The translations under genes were made by a program, and so were the position numbers. A DNA stretch of 64,000 nt from Undaria pinnatifida (lineage: Eukaryota; Sar; Phaeophyceae; Laminariales; Alariaceae): NCBI GenBank assembly GCA_012845835.1, contig JABAKD010000011.1, positions 12,594,324 through 12,658,323 of the forward strand, in the 5' to 3' direction. Positions 54,621 to 64,000 of the stretch are shown here, one piece after another. Within the stretch, counting starts at the first letter, position 1, and every line of letters begins with the position of its first letter. The notes beneath the pieces were generated by a model. That model saw nothing but the letters and a program-made list of their open reading frames with translations, ran no database searches and was not told the origin of the DNA.

Positions 54621-55234
54621 GCCAAAAGCAACTTTACGACAACTCAACCGATGTGCACAATCCCATCTCTCACTCACCCCATCGTGAATCGGCACACCCC
54701 CGGGAACCGCTCAAACACCTGACGACATCTGTCAAGACTCTCGAGCGCACCCCTGATGTCGTTCTTGGCCATCTTCTCGAAGACGACAGTACTGCAGAAT
54801 CCGATGCGACGAGTAAATGCTTGATTAATTCATATATCCGCCCTCCAATCCGGACCGACACACGGAATTTTTTTTTTTCAAGGGCTTGTACCTTACAAGT
54901 GCAAAACCTGTGCAATAGATACCGCATGCATCATGTTTTTCTGGGACAACCACAGCACAAGGTAGCCGTAAGCGGTGAGGTGGTGACCTAGGTAGTGGCA
55001 CCTTTCAAAACCTGGACATCCGCGTGGCGAGCAAAGATCGACATTCGGCAAGCGCGTGCAACGCATGAGACTCACCTGTTTATCAGGATCCCGCCGATGC
55101 CCCCTCGAATGCTTGGCCTGAACTCCAGGTCATTGTCCCAGGAGAACATACATCATAGCACACATCACGAAACGACACCAAAGAGAGAAACATGGACATT
55201 GGTGCGCATCCTTTAGTTTCATCTGACATCAACT

Positions 55235-55420
55235 TCCCAGCTTTCAGAAACAAGGCGTGGTCTCAGGTGTCACCCCTCTCCCCTCCCCGGTACGTGCCTT
55301 CATTTTTACCACGAGCAAGATTCAGCATTTTCAATGCTAGTCGATGCTCATCAGATTTCGCTAGCTCACGCCCTCGTGCTATCCATGCGTCAATCTTTGC
55401 ACAACAAAGAGTTCTTATGT
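55235..55420 (-). repeat. Diverged SINE body
   Basis: The minus strand has GGGCGTGAGCTAGCGAAATC, AAAAATGAAGGCACGTACCG and GTGACACCTGAGACCACGCC, collinear with the SINE at 20050-20215. Confidence 0.6.
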
Positions 55421-56093
55421 AGAAGTACTATCGATAGCAAGAGTACGCACTGAGGGCGCACGAACAAGTCAATCGACCTTAGCAGCTACGAGGTCACCTA
55501 CTACAAGTAGATCACCGAGAACGCCGACTTAAACCTATTGGGGAGCGACTCGCACGTTGTAACAAAGCGCCCCTAAACCTTAGGCCCCAACCCTAGGCTT
55601 CATTGGCTTTCATTGGCCTTCATCTGCCCATGAGAACCATTATGGGACGTTGCCGTCGAGAGCACCATCGTCATGATCTGCGCACATACAGAACGGCCAT
55701 ATCCACGGGTGAACTCCCACCGCCACAAAAGCGAGAGAGTCATGTTAGCAGCAAACCTTCGGGCATAGGCTCTTAACCGTGAACGTACAAAACATACAAA
55801 AACGTATCGACCCAGGCTTCGGTAGGGGGGTCACCCTCAGGCCCTTTGTTTTCAGTCGCTCGGTGTCGCTCGCGCGAGTGATTCATTCCCCTCTTCCTTT
55901 CTCTGTGGTCCTTAGATTTCGTTTCGTTAAGTTCGCAATTTGAACCCGCACCAGGGTGGCACCCTATGCTGCGCGAAACGAAGGACTAAATGTGTTATTG
56001 TCCGTGAGATGCAGAATGAGTCGTGCGAGTGAATTTACCCTGTTAGTGAAATTGGGGATACCCCCCTACCGCAAGTTTGGTCTAAAATGTCAC
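55421..56093. other. Unassigned, with palindrome and CCCTACCG units
   Basis: It holds two copies of the short palindrome unit (55866, 56020) and GGTAGGGGGGTCACCCTC at 55823. No open frame could be supported. Confidence 0.4.
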
Positions 56094-56416
56094 CTGTCCG
56101 CGGCATGTTGAAGTCGGTTAAAATCATGCGAGTAATCTTTGAGCATCGCCATAATCGTGTCTATGATGCCGTCGCTGGCCGAACCCTCCTTGAGCTCCCG
56201 CACGAGGGTGACGATAAATTCCGCGCTTGATTCCGGCGAAATATTAGCTTCTGCATCGTCTGCCGTTGAAACGTCAGCGGAAGTTCCGCCATCGCCCCCA
56301 AGACCGCGTGCTCTGATCCGGCTCTCGTTTACTTTTTTGTAGAGAGTATGCTCGAACGATTTCCAGGACTGCAGGATGTACTGGCAGATCTCGCCTTCGG
56401 TTGCTGCTTGGTTGAT
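56094..56416 (-). CDS. Putative exon E of conserved spliced gene, locus 3
   Basis: After an acceptor reading CCTCCACACAG the frame gives INQAATEGEICQYILQSWKS, FEHTLYKKVNESRIRARG, a Gly/Asp/Ser-rich linker, and FIVTLVRELKEG then IIDTIMAMLKDYSHDFNRLQ. The segment looks like two helical blocks joined by a flexible acidic loop. It can end at a donor (CAG then GTGACA at 56093) or run to the stop TGA at 56090-56092, so it may be the last exon. It begins in phase 0, compatible with the phase 0 end of exon D at 58932. Sequence upstream of the acceptor in the same frame is compositionally different and rich in stops in the other frames. Function not recognised. An exon between D and E may have been missed. 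Confidence 0.5.
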
Positions 56417-57690
56417 CTGTGTGGAGGCCACAGTGGAAGAGCGGCGGGCGCGGGGTGGGGAGGGGCGGCAAACATGCCGTGCATCTGGCTTCGGATGCGA
56501 CTTACTGCAACGACTGATCGTGACAACCGCATTGCATCCCCTATACCAAGAAGTCCTATTGCACGCGAACTTGTCCGGCCACCATGCTTGTCCTTTGCAG
56601 AGCTGTCTTACGGCTGTGGCACTGACCTCAAAGGCGGTACAGCGGTAATACCTTTCATAATACCAATATCCATGGTGATGGCTCGGTTGGGATAACATAA
56701 TTTGTCCACCAGCGCGAGACGTCGATGACATGTCTACACCCACCTGCAGTGCGATTACAGCTACTATACCACTTCTGGAGATCCACATACCTGCGGGACA
56801 GTTCGCTCCTGGTTGCAAAACGACTCCAGCTCCTCGCTGTCTACATTTCCAGTAAAAATCTTTAACATATCCCCGTGTCCCACAACTTCCGAAAGCCCCT
56901 GTGGAAAATACGACGCACAGTCGCGGCGACGGAAGTTAGGAGCACTTCAACAGCAGCAGCATGCTGAACAGGTCCCGTTAACGGTGGAGCAACCAAAACG
57001 TTTGGAATTTGCGTACGCTGGAAGTGGTCATTGAAGCATTGCTCGGTTCCACGGCAAAAAGGCGCGTTGTTTCGAGACGTCAAAAAATAACGAAAACCGG
57101 GGGGAGGGGGGGGGGGGGGGGGGCTTGCAGTGCTGAGATGCACACGGCAGGCAGATGAGACTCCTCCCCTATTCATCGTTTTTTTTTTGGTCGTGGAGGG
57201 CATCATATCGCCGGTGTATGAGATCTGCATGGCCTGCAGATCACCTTGCCGGGCGGCAGCGAATTATCTGGGTACTCTATTAATAGCGCATGTTTTCCTC
57301 GGTGGATCTGGACTTTGTTGACCAATGCTGCTTAACGCTCCATGATTATATGTACATGTACTGTAGGATATAGATCGTCTACTACAGTAGATCGTGACAT
57401 GCCTTAATAATATGTGTGGAAGTCGTTGGTAGGAACGACGCCCTACTGCGTGGCGAATGCGTTGGACGCCATAATTGAACGGGAGCAACGGTCCATATCA
57501 ATGCCTACCAGGGGGACTTCGCCGCAGCGGGTTGCCGCTTGACTTGGCTCGGCGCATGCCCGTCATTATCGAGGATGCATGGCATGCAGTATACATGTAG
57601 GGTTAGACGAATATCGAGGACGTACATGTGACAGTACTGGCAAGGGGTGTACGTGTTGGCTTCAGATTAACAGCACTGCCAAGGGGCACA
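56417..57690. other. Presumed intron of locus 3
   Basis: It contains a G run of about 18 at 57106-57123 next to a T run at 57180. No exon was recognised. Confidence 0.35.
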
Positions 57691-57699
57691 TTAAAGGCA

Positions 57700-58170
57700 A
57701 ATGTGTTCGACTAAAGAGATGTCAATTTGTTGAGACGAAGAAAAAAATACGCACAAAAAAAACTGATCGTAGAGGGAATCGAAACTGCGATCTTCCAAGC
57801 TGCGACGTTCCAACCATAACGAACGCATGCCAATAAGTCGAGACGTAGAAAAAAAAACACAAAAAGAAATATGGTAGAGGTAACCGCGACCTTCCAACCA
57901 AAACCAAGCCGCATCAGCATAGCAGTCATTTCAGCCACTCAACCTTTTCTATTTAATTCCAGGTATGTATGTATAACAAAGTACACAAAAATGCACACCA
58001 AAAACAATTACCGCATGGCGATTTGAAGCTGCGACCTTACACCCATAACGAACGCATATCAATTTGTTGAAACGTGGAACGTGAAACAAACCAAAACGTT
58101 CTTGGGGGTGATTCTAAACAACCACCTTCCAACCAACACTAATCAATATCAATCGGTTGAGTCACTCGAC
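57700..58170 (-). repeat. tRNA-like dispersed repeats
   Basis: The minus strand carries repeated GCGTTCGTTATGG(T/G)TG-AAGGTCGCAG followed by TTTCGATTCCCTC, close to a polymerase III B box (GTTCGANTCC). In front of one unit is GTTGAGTGGCTGAAATGACT, like the D-arm and A box of a tRNA gene. At least two imperfect units (57720-57835 and 57850-58060) and a third partial one are present. No unit folds into a complete tRNA by eye, so I call it a tRNA-derived repeat. Confidence 0.4.
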
Positions 58171-58931
58171 ATTTTATGTGCACGTACGCTCGAACTGATG
58201 TACATTTCTATGACTGCGTCAGAAACTTGAAAGCAGGGCAGAAATTTTGTCCAAAAACCTACACTAGCACTCGCTCTCGGGACACGACGAGAGCACTGCC
58301 GGGGTCATCCCTGGCAGGGTGGGGAGGGCGAGCAAGCTGAGGCACGTCCAGGAAACCGCGCGGCGAGAGGTGGACCTCAGGTCGAGTTATCTCGAAGACC
58401 GCCCAAATCCTGGTCTAAATCGGAGCCTTCGGCTGATCTCGTGCAGCCTCCGGATAATCCTCTGTATTAGTGTAAACATAGCAGCGAAATGATCTACTTG
58501 GTTTGATCTGGGTCGGCGCCCTGCGTCCAATCCATACACTTCGTATATCAGATAGTAGTTTCGCGCAACACTAACATTTAACTAGTAGTAGGATTGGACG
58601 GAGTCCAACAAGTAATGAGGCCCCGCAACAGCCCATACATACGGATTCAACAGTCCGCGCAACTGGTACCAAATCGTGCAGCAATATACGACTCGCAAAC
58701 ATTGCTCACATATATATTTTGTTGACGCAGCTTACAAGCCCTATTCCATGGCAGTGCTCCTCGACAACCTGACAAACCCGTACGACCAGGTTGATAGCTA
58801 CTCGTGCCGGTGGCTGTTAGAATCGCCGAAAACCGGCGGGCTAAACGTGACCCCTATGCCGTAGCCGTTGTCGGCACGCAGTGATACGTCCTCAGCACGT
58901 ACGATGCGTTCATTGTTCGCTGTATTCTCAC
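58171..58931. other. Intronic or intergenic, no feature recognised
   Basis: Unique-looking sequence 3' of exon D on the minus strand. A further exon of locus 3 might lie here, but none met the splice-border and frame criteria. Confidence 0.3.
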
Positions 58932-59012
58932 CGCCGGCAGGGCTTTGTCTTCTTTCTCCCCAAGGGCTCCCAGTACATCATTGGCTTGTCGCACGAACTC
59001 GCGGAAGGCGCC
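58932..59012 (-). CDS. Putative exon D of conserved spliced gene, locus 3
   Basis: An 81-bp exon encodes GAFREFVRQANDVLGALGEK then EDKALPA, phase 0 on both sides. The acceptor reads ACTCAACAG and the donor reads GCG then GTGAGA. It follows naturally after exon C, whose peptide ends SDFCGDQ, giving a continuous amphipathic helix. The next exon recognised is E. The exon is short, so the call rests on borders, phase and position rather than on homology within the window. Confidence 0.45.
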
Positions 59013-60059
59013 CTGTTGAGTACCATGGCAGGGGAGATATGGTTGTAGGCGAAGCAGGAATGGATGGGTCAGCCACATTTCGCCGAACAAGCCATTCTAA
59101 AGCAAATAAATGCCATCGCTCAACACTCTTCTTGTCTGATAGACCATTGTACTTGTGCCAGTCTCTTCATACAAATTGGCCAAAACAATGTTATCTCAAA
59201 ACTGGTTCTCATTGACTATTACGGAGGACGACAGTATATAGGATCAAATATTGTTGGTAAAAAAGATGAAGATATAGGTTTTTGTGACCACCGTAGGTCC
59301 TATTTACTAGGGTCTCCCGTAATAATGTACATGTTAATAGTGAAAAAAATCCTCCCCCTAACGAGAAAGCGACCGACATGAAACTTGTCCTAACTAATAC
59401 GGGGAAACAGAAATTATTAGACCCGTTATACTCATGCAAGTGTAGGGTACGCTCTTTTTTCACTATAAAAACATAGCCTAAAATCAATATCTCAGTTTGA
59501 TATCAGACGGCTGATGTCGTATGCGCGGCGTACATTTTTACACCAAAGCTTGAACACAGGGGGCAACATACAAAAGGAGTAATCGGTCCGACGCTAGTAA
59601 GCGGGGTGCCCATGAGCAATTTATACGATAGCAGCATCCCGAGGACCACTCGGCACGTAAGGCGAGGTATCTCTAGAGCCACCATAACAACTGTAGCCAC
59701 CACAACGATTACAGCCACCATAGCGAGGGTGGAGGGTAGCGAGAGCAGCATGCGCACTTACTGACGAGGCGAAATCCTCAACACCATCAGAGAACCATCA
59801 TTGTGCATTTACACCGCCGCATCATTGTAACTTGAACATCACAGAACCGCTGTACACAGGCACTACAGGACCATCGTGCTCGGTGGGGGCATTATATTGG
59901 CATAATCCAAGTAGGCACAGCGGAACGACCATCGCATTAACCGGATATTGACACGTCCGCACGTAAGGGCCTAAACAGTAAACAACCCTACCTTCTGTAT
60001 ACTATTAATAACAACAAATTCATTACAAATATTAAACTGATGTATTATTTCCAAAAATA
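59013..60059. other. Presumed intron of locus 3
   Basis: AT-richer sequence with no recognised repeat until the MITE at 60060. Confidence 0.35.
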
Positions 60060-60452
60060 ACAGAGTTTTCTGAAAAATGGGAACGGAGCCTAAAATGAGA
60101 ACGGACGGTTTTTTTTAGAAAGCAAACCAATTATGTACAACTAAAAAAAAAAAAAATGACAGTCCTGTGGGGCTGTACAGCAGCCTTCGAATGAGCTGTC
60201 GCTCAGGCTGGAGGTCCTCGGCATCGCCTCGGTAGCCAGCATCTAGAGAAATCACCATAGAGCCAGCGTATATCGCTTTTTGCGCCCACCCGAAGGCATG
60301 AGATGGAGCATGACCGTTCTGACGAGCTCCTCTCACAGGGCTGGCCAAGAGGTTTTGCAGGATCATTTCGGTTCTCTGATACACCACATGGTTCTGGAGA
60401 TAACGCTTGGTTCTCATTTTAGGCTCCGTTCCCATTTTTCAGAAAACTCTGT
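60060..60452. mobile_element. 393-bp MITE with 43-bp TIRs and TA duplication
   Basis: The left end ACAGAGTTTTCTGAAAAATG continues through GGGAACGGAGCCTAAAATGA, and the right end is its exact inverse, from TCATTTTAGGCTCCGTTCCC to CAGAAAACTCTGT. TA lies on both sides (60058-60059, 60453-60454). It differs from the Tigger-like family. No coding sequence of its own is recognised. Confidence 0.85.
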
Positions 60453-60454
60453 TA

Positions 60455-60935
60455 AATGTCACATTTATCCCCTCGAAATAATGTATAGTTTCCAGGCACA
60501 TTTTGGGCTGCCCCCCCCCCCCCCCCGCCCCCAATAATATACTTGTGCCAAAACCGTCAGATTTATCCCCTCGAAAGGATTTATAGCTTACATGCACAAG
60601 TTGCCCCTTCCCCCCCCCCCCCCCCCCCCCGCCCCCCTCCAAACCCGCTCGCTTTTGATCAAAACCAGGCCCCCGCTTTCGCTTCACAGCTGTCAGATTT
60701 TGTCCCCTTCAGAAACGGGTTTTATAGTTTCCGCGCACAGACTGAATAAAATCATCCTGTTGACCCTGATAGCTACACTGTAGCTGTAAGGGGAGTCGCC
60801 GACCTATATCCTTAATGAGGACACACAACTCGTAATGCGCGCGATCGGAGTATCACACACAGCTTGCAAAGATGAGTTTCGACGAAATCTTCGATCTCAC
60901 AGCTGGAGTGTATTTTAATTTTTATAAAATATGGC
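60455..60935 (-). mobile_element. Foldback interior and inverted arm
   Basis: C runs at 60512-60527 and 60611-60631 separate interior units with ACCGTCAGATTTATCCCCTC. An inverted arm (60685-60935) ends GGAGTGTATTTTAATTTTTA. The order is the same as in the right half of the complete element at 3249-4217. It lies in the presumed intron between exons C and D of locus 3. Confidence 0.75.
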
Positions 60936-61227
60936 AAACGCAATACAAAGTACACTCTTTGGACATCTTCACAATTGAAGAAACAAAAATCATAATTGGT
61001 TGCACGCGTTAGGGCCATTTTTATCCACGTCCTTCAATCTCACTCTTGCCATATCTTCAACATACGAGAGTTTTGGCTTTCAGCGCTGTACCAGTATAAA
61101 ACTGCGCCATTCGGGGTGACCGTTTGCTGCAAAACGTTATTCTGACGATTCGTGACAAGGCAACACCTAAGATAGCAATGTTGGCGTGCAAGCGCCAATT
61201 CCGAATTTACGCGCGGCCTGTTCTCGC

Positions 61228-61273
61228 CTGGTCTCCACAGAAGTCGCTCATGTACGCCAGAATTGCCCACGCC
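61228..61273 (-). CDS. Putative exon C of conserved spliced gene, locus 3
   Basis: After the acceptor TATCTCGCAG the first base completes the Arg codon begun at the end of exon B. The next 15 codons read AWAILAYMSDFCGDQ. The phase match with exon B is exact. The 3' border is less clear: CAG then GCGAGA would be a GC-AG intron joining in phase 0 to exon D, while a GT donor 14 bp later (GCGC then GTAAAT) would end in phase 2 and not join D in frame. The A-Y-x-x-x-F-x-GD pattern looks like a helix-turn within an all-helical domain. The corresponding exon of locus 1 was not found. Confidence 0.5.
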
Positions 61274-61755
61274 CTGCGAGATACAAACGAAAATCGGCTA
61301 GGAAAGTTGATATTTGCAATCATGACCGCATTCGGGACACGCTGTGTTTCCGCTCTCTTGATATTTGCAATGCGTGACCACTGATACGGGGATAGATCTG
61401 GATCAACCAGTCCGGTGGGCGTGGGTGAATAAAACAGAGATAGATCTCAAACATAACAAGGGACTCCTCTATTAATAGGTACCGGGTATTATTTTGTATC
61501 CACCGACAGAACATGACAGACTCCAATGATCGGGAACAATAGTGATGTCATGCTGTACGCCCTAAATATACATGGTTTTCATAATCTCACGGGTCGGCTT
61601 GGGTGAGGTCGACAAATCACGAGTTTCACCGGGCGGATCGGGTCAACACGAACCGACCCGGCGAGCGATGTTTGACCCGACCAGTAAACAACCCTAGCGA
61701 ACCCAAATAACGAGGAGCAAAACTAGTGGTGGGGCGGGCGATGCTGAAGACGCAC

Positions 61756-61829
61756 CTTGCCACGTCAGCGTTCGGTGAACCCGAAACGTTTGCCAATGCG
61801 TCCCTTGCCAGACGAATGTACTCCGACAC
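61756..61829 (-). CDS. Internal exon B of conserved spliced gene, locus 3
   Basis: A 74-bp exon encodes VSEYIRLARDALANVSG then SPNADVA, with acceptor GTAACAG and donor AAG then GTGCGT. It has the same length and phase as 986-1059, and 19 of 24 or so residues appear identical by eye. It joins exon A in phase 0 and exon C in phase 2. This pair of exons with conserved borders at both ends of the window is the strongest evidence for a real gene family here. Confidence 0.65.
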
Positions 61830-62081
61830 CTGTTACAGCAAACATATCTTGGCATTAGTGGCGATGGAGGGATCTACTGAGGGTAAATACCTCCTTTGAT
61901 TTGTGCGATTTGTCTCTCCTCTAGCTAAGACTAGACAGGGTGGTCGCGTGGGCTTTGCCTGGTCGCCCTAACTGCATGCAGGTTCGTACCATCCGCCACT
62001 ATAGAAGAACAGAATACTGCCGAAAGCTTCCCCGTCATGATAGCCTCTCGGCCAAAAAGCAACGGTTACCCGGTAACTCAC

Positions 62082-62283
62082 TGATTCGATCGGACTCCCC
62101 CTGACCAGTGACCCGAGAGCGACCGCGCTCCAGAACACGCAAGTGGAAGGGTTCACACCAGAGGGTTTGCTACCCGCCAGTAGGACGGAGTCGAACTTCT
62201 CTGTTGCCGAGAAGTCTCCGGAGTATGAATAGCCCATGGCCGCCGCGCCAGAAAACATGCTCACCATGGTTTCACGGATGTCG
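62082..62283 (-). CDS. Internal exon A of conserved spliced gene, locus 3
   Basis: A 202-bp exon starts one base before GAC in DIRETMVSMF, has a variable middle (YSYSGDFSATEKFDSVLL) and ends with NPSTCVFWSAVALGSLVRG then SPIES. The acceptor is a good pyrimidine-rich TTTCGCTTCATCAG and the donor is a consensus GTGAGT. Compared with 1747-1954, the ends are conserved and the middle is two codons shorter. A frame that runs upstream past the acceptor to 62357 exists, but it lacks similarity to locus 1 there, which supports the splice start. Function unknown. A distant likeness to the fungal-type transcription-factor middle domain is possible but unproven. Confidence 0.65.
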
Positions 62284-63470
62284 CTGATGAAGCGAAACGT
62301 GCATTGGGAGCAAGAGTGGACAAGGTTTTGAACGACACGCCGTGGTACACGATACACGTTACACGTGACACGTTACACTGTTGTTATCACGTGGAGTACA
62401 CACACGATTTGTGTCATACCAATACCCTAGCAAAGTTTTCGTTAAACTGAATCCTGCTACTATTTTCACAAGTACGTACGCCTGGACAATTTTTGTTGAA
62501 AGGAACTGCTCTACCTGTTCGGCTATTTCAATCACGCATATCAAGCAGCCCAAAGATAGCTACACATCACCAACCGCTCAGCTATAGTTCGTAGAAATAA
62601 TAAAATATCATCAGACTGTAAAATTTGTATGGTATAATAGCTCGATTACGTATCCTCCGTTGTCTCTGGGGCAACCCCATTGCCACGCACCTCAACAGCT
62701 ATTGAGTCCTTCTACATCCGGGAAACCAGTGATGATACTCTAAATTGGACCATAAGATGATCAGAAGGGGGCGACCGTACGTGATGCGTGCCCACATCGC
62801 TCGTTGTTTACAAAAATCATCTGCGTAGAGCTAATTTGGGGGTAGATCGTCCGCTTCCGAGTGTATTGCGTGTCATGCGTGTCGGTTCATTTCCCAAGTG
62901 TGGTACCCTCCTCCGTGGACAAGTTCACTACATCGTTGTCCATGTACTCGAAGTATCAGGTAGCAACGTGGAAGGGAGGGCGCCCTGGAGGCAGAACGCA
63001 AAGTTTGAATCGATGGAACTATTTGTTGGGCTACTTCAGGCATCCCAACTGCATCGAAGGAACCATTTGTTGGGCTTCTCCAGGCATCCCAACAGCATCA
63101 GTACCATACCATGACTCTCAGACGTAGTTTTTTTTCTCCCCAAGGGTGTGTTGCACACCTCAAACAACACAGGCAGGCTACATATAGCCTCTATCCACAG
63201 CCTTAGACATAAAATAAACAACACAAGCTGTCGACCACCGGTTGTTTGTCTCTGACCGTGACACTCTAGCGAAACGGGTGGACCACCGGAGCAGTTGCAT
63301 AATATTAACCGTGATACTCTCCACGTAAACACCTTGGCGTTGAAAGGAACTAGGGGCCCGTTCAAACGAGGAAAAAAAACAGGAAATAAAACGAAAAGCA
63401 GAATTAAAGAATAGCCGAGTTTCATTGGTTATATAGCAGAAACTTGCAGTAGAGGTCCCGATACAGTGTA
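62284..63470. other. Upstream region of locus 3, no exon supported
   Basis: If exon A of locus 3 is internal, an earlier exon should lie here or beyond. A 37-bp tandem duplication (CCAACAAAT-GTTCC) is at about 63030-63100, but both minus-strand frames through it close. ACGTGTAACGTGTA-type short repeats lie at 62345-62390. Confidence 0.35.
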
Positions 63471-63477
63471 GAAAAAA

Positions 63478-64000
63478 AAAAAAACACTCCAGCTGTGAGA
63501 TCGAAAATTTCGTCGAAACTCATCTTTGCCAGCTGTATGTGATACTCCGATCGCGCGTATTACTGGGTGTGTGTCCTCATTAAGGATATAGGTCAGCGAC
63601 TCCCCTTCCTTGGGACTACAGTGTAGCTTGTACCAGAGTCAACAGGGTGATGTTAGTCAGTCTGCGCGCGGAAACTATAAAACCACTTTTTGAGGGGGAC
63701 AAAGTCTGACAGCTGTGGAAGGAAATGCATCAGTTTATCAAGTGTATCCTGTAAGTCGTACAACCGGTGAGGGGAGGGCGGAGTCTTTAAGGGCGTGGGG
63801 GCCGGAGTTTGAACAAGAAGGGGCGGGGGGGCGGGGGGGGGGGGACGGGCGGGGTAACTCAATCTGTGCGCGGAGACTATAAATCCTTTAAGGGGACAAT
63901 CTGACGATTGATTGTGGAAGGCATGCATCAGTTTATCATATACATCCTATCAGTCGTACAATCAGTGTGGAGAGGGCGGAGTATTCGAAGGGGTGTCGGG
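63478..64000 (+). mobile_element. Foldback arm with two interior units, cut by window end
   Basis: The terminal ACACTCCAGCTGTGAGATCG and arm are followed by two tandem interior units (63660-63855 and 63865-64000). Each begins CGCGGAAACTATAAA or CGCGGAGACTATAAA and has GGAGAGGGCGGAGT or GGGGAGGGCGGAGT. The first ends in G runs at 63823-63843. Confidence 0.8.

Noticed and set aside
63013-63100. In-frame peptide repeat upstream of locus 3
   Set aside because: The 37-bp duplication shifts the frame, and the second copy runs into a stop.

Overview
This is nuclear DNA from a repeat-rich eukaryote. Nearly everything recognisable is either a mobile element in some state of decay or a short exon with GT-AG style borders. 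There are no operons, ribosome-binding sites, rRNA genes, tRNA genes or CRISPR arrays. Base composition is close to balanced, with very long C or G homopolymers and triplet microsatellites. I cannot name the species. The mixture of LINE, Copia, Tigger-like and Harbinger-like elements, and the style of one exon family, would fit a large-genome stramenopile such as a brown alga; that is a low-confidence inference.

Layout. 0-4.4 kb: a foldback-like repeat, two exons of a conserved minus-strand gene (986-1954) and a complete 970-bp foldback palindrome (3249-4217). 4.4-11.5 kb: one nearly full-length LINE on the minus strand, split by a foldback block (8998-10369) and by a Tigger-like element (6725-8180) that itself carries another repeat. 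12.1-14.3 kb: a second Tigger-like element with a perfect TA duplication, a LINE fragment, and a Harbinger-like element inside an (AAC)n-tailed retroelement end. 16.5-20.9 kb: foldback composites, a LINE 3' tail holding a tRNA-derived SINE dimer, and tail-to-tail (AAC)n elements. 21-30 kb: mostly unassigned sequence with a broken reverse transcriptase and a 12-bp minisatellite. 30.1-36.4 kb: a decayed Ty1/copia retrotransposon on the minus strand between two diverged LTRs. 36.4-41.5 kb: LINE scraps, an inverted copy of the 18.5-19.4 kb block, a direct copy of the 9.0-10.4 kb block and a long (AAC)n tract. 41.9-49.8 kb: palindrome-rich satellites, a (CTA)n tract, an N-terminal-type exon (45378-45979) with a frameshifted relative, and a 0.43-kb dispersed repeat. 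50.8-55.4 kb: a foldback arm hit by a second Harbinger-like element, a foldback fragment with a 9-bp target duplication, and a SINE remnant. 56.1-62.3 kb: five minus-strand segments that read as successive exons of one gene, with MITEs, a foldback piece and tRNA-like repeats in its introns. 63.5 kb to the end: another foldback arm.

The best candidate for host coding sequence is the spliced family at 986-1954, 45378-45979 and 56094-62283. Exon borders, lengths and codon phase agree between independent copies. The most unusual mobile component is the foldback-like family: long inverted arms carrying internal tandem units that each end in a G-run. Gene functions are not established here; family assignments rest on motifs read by eye.
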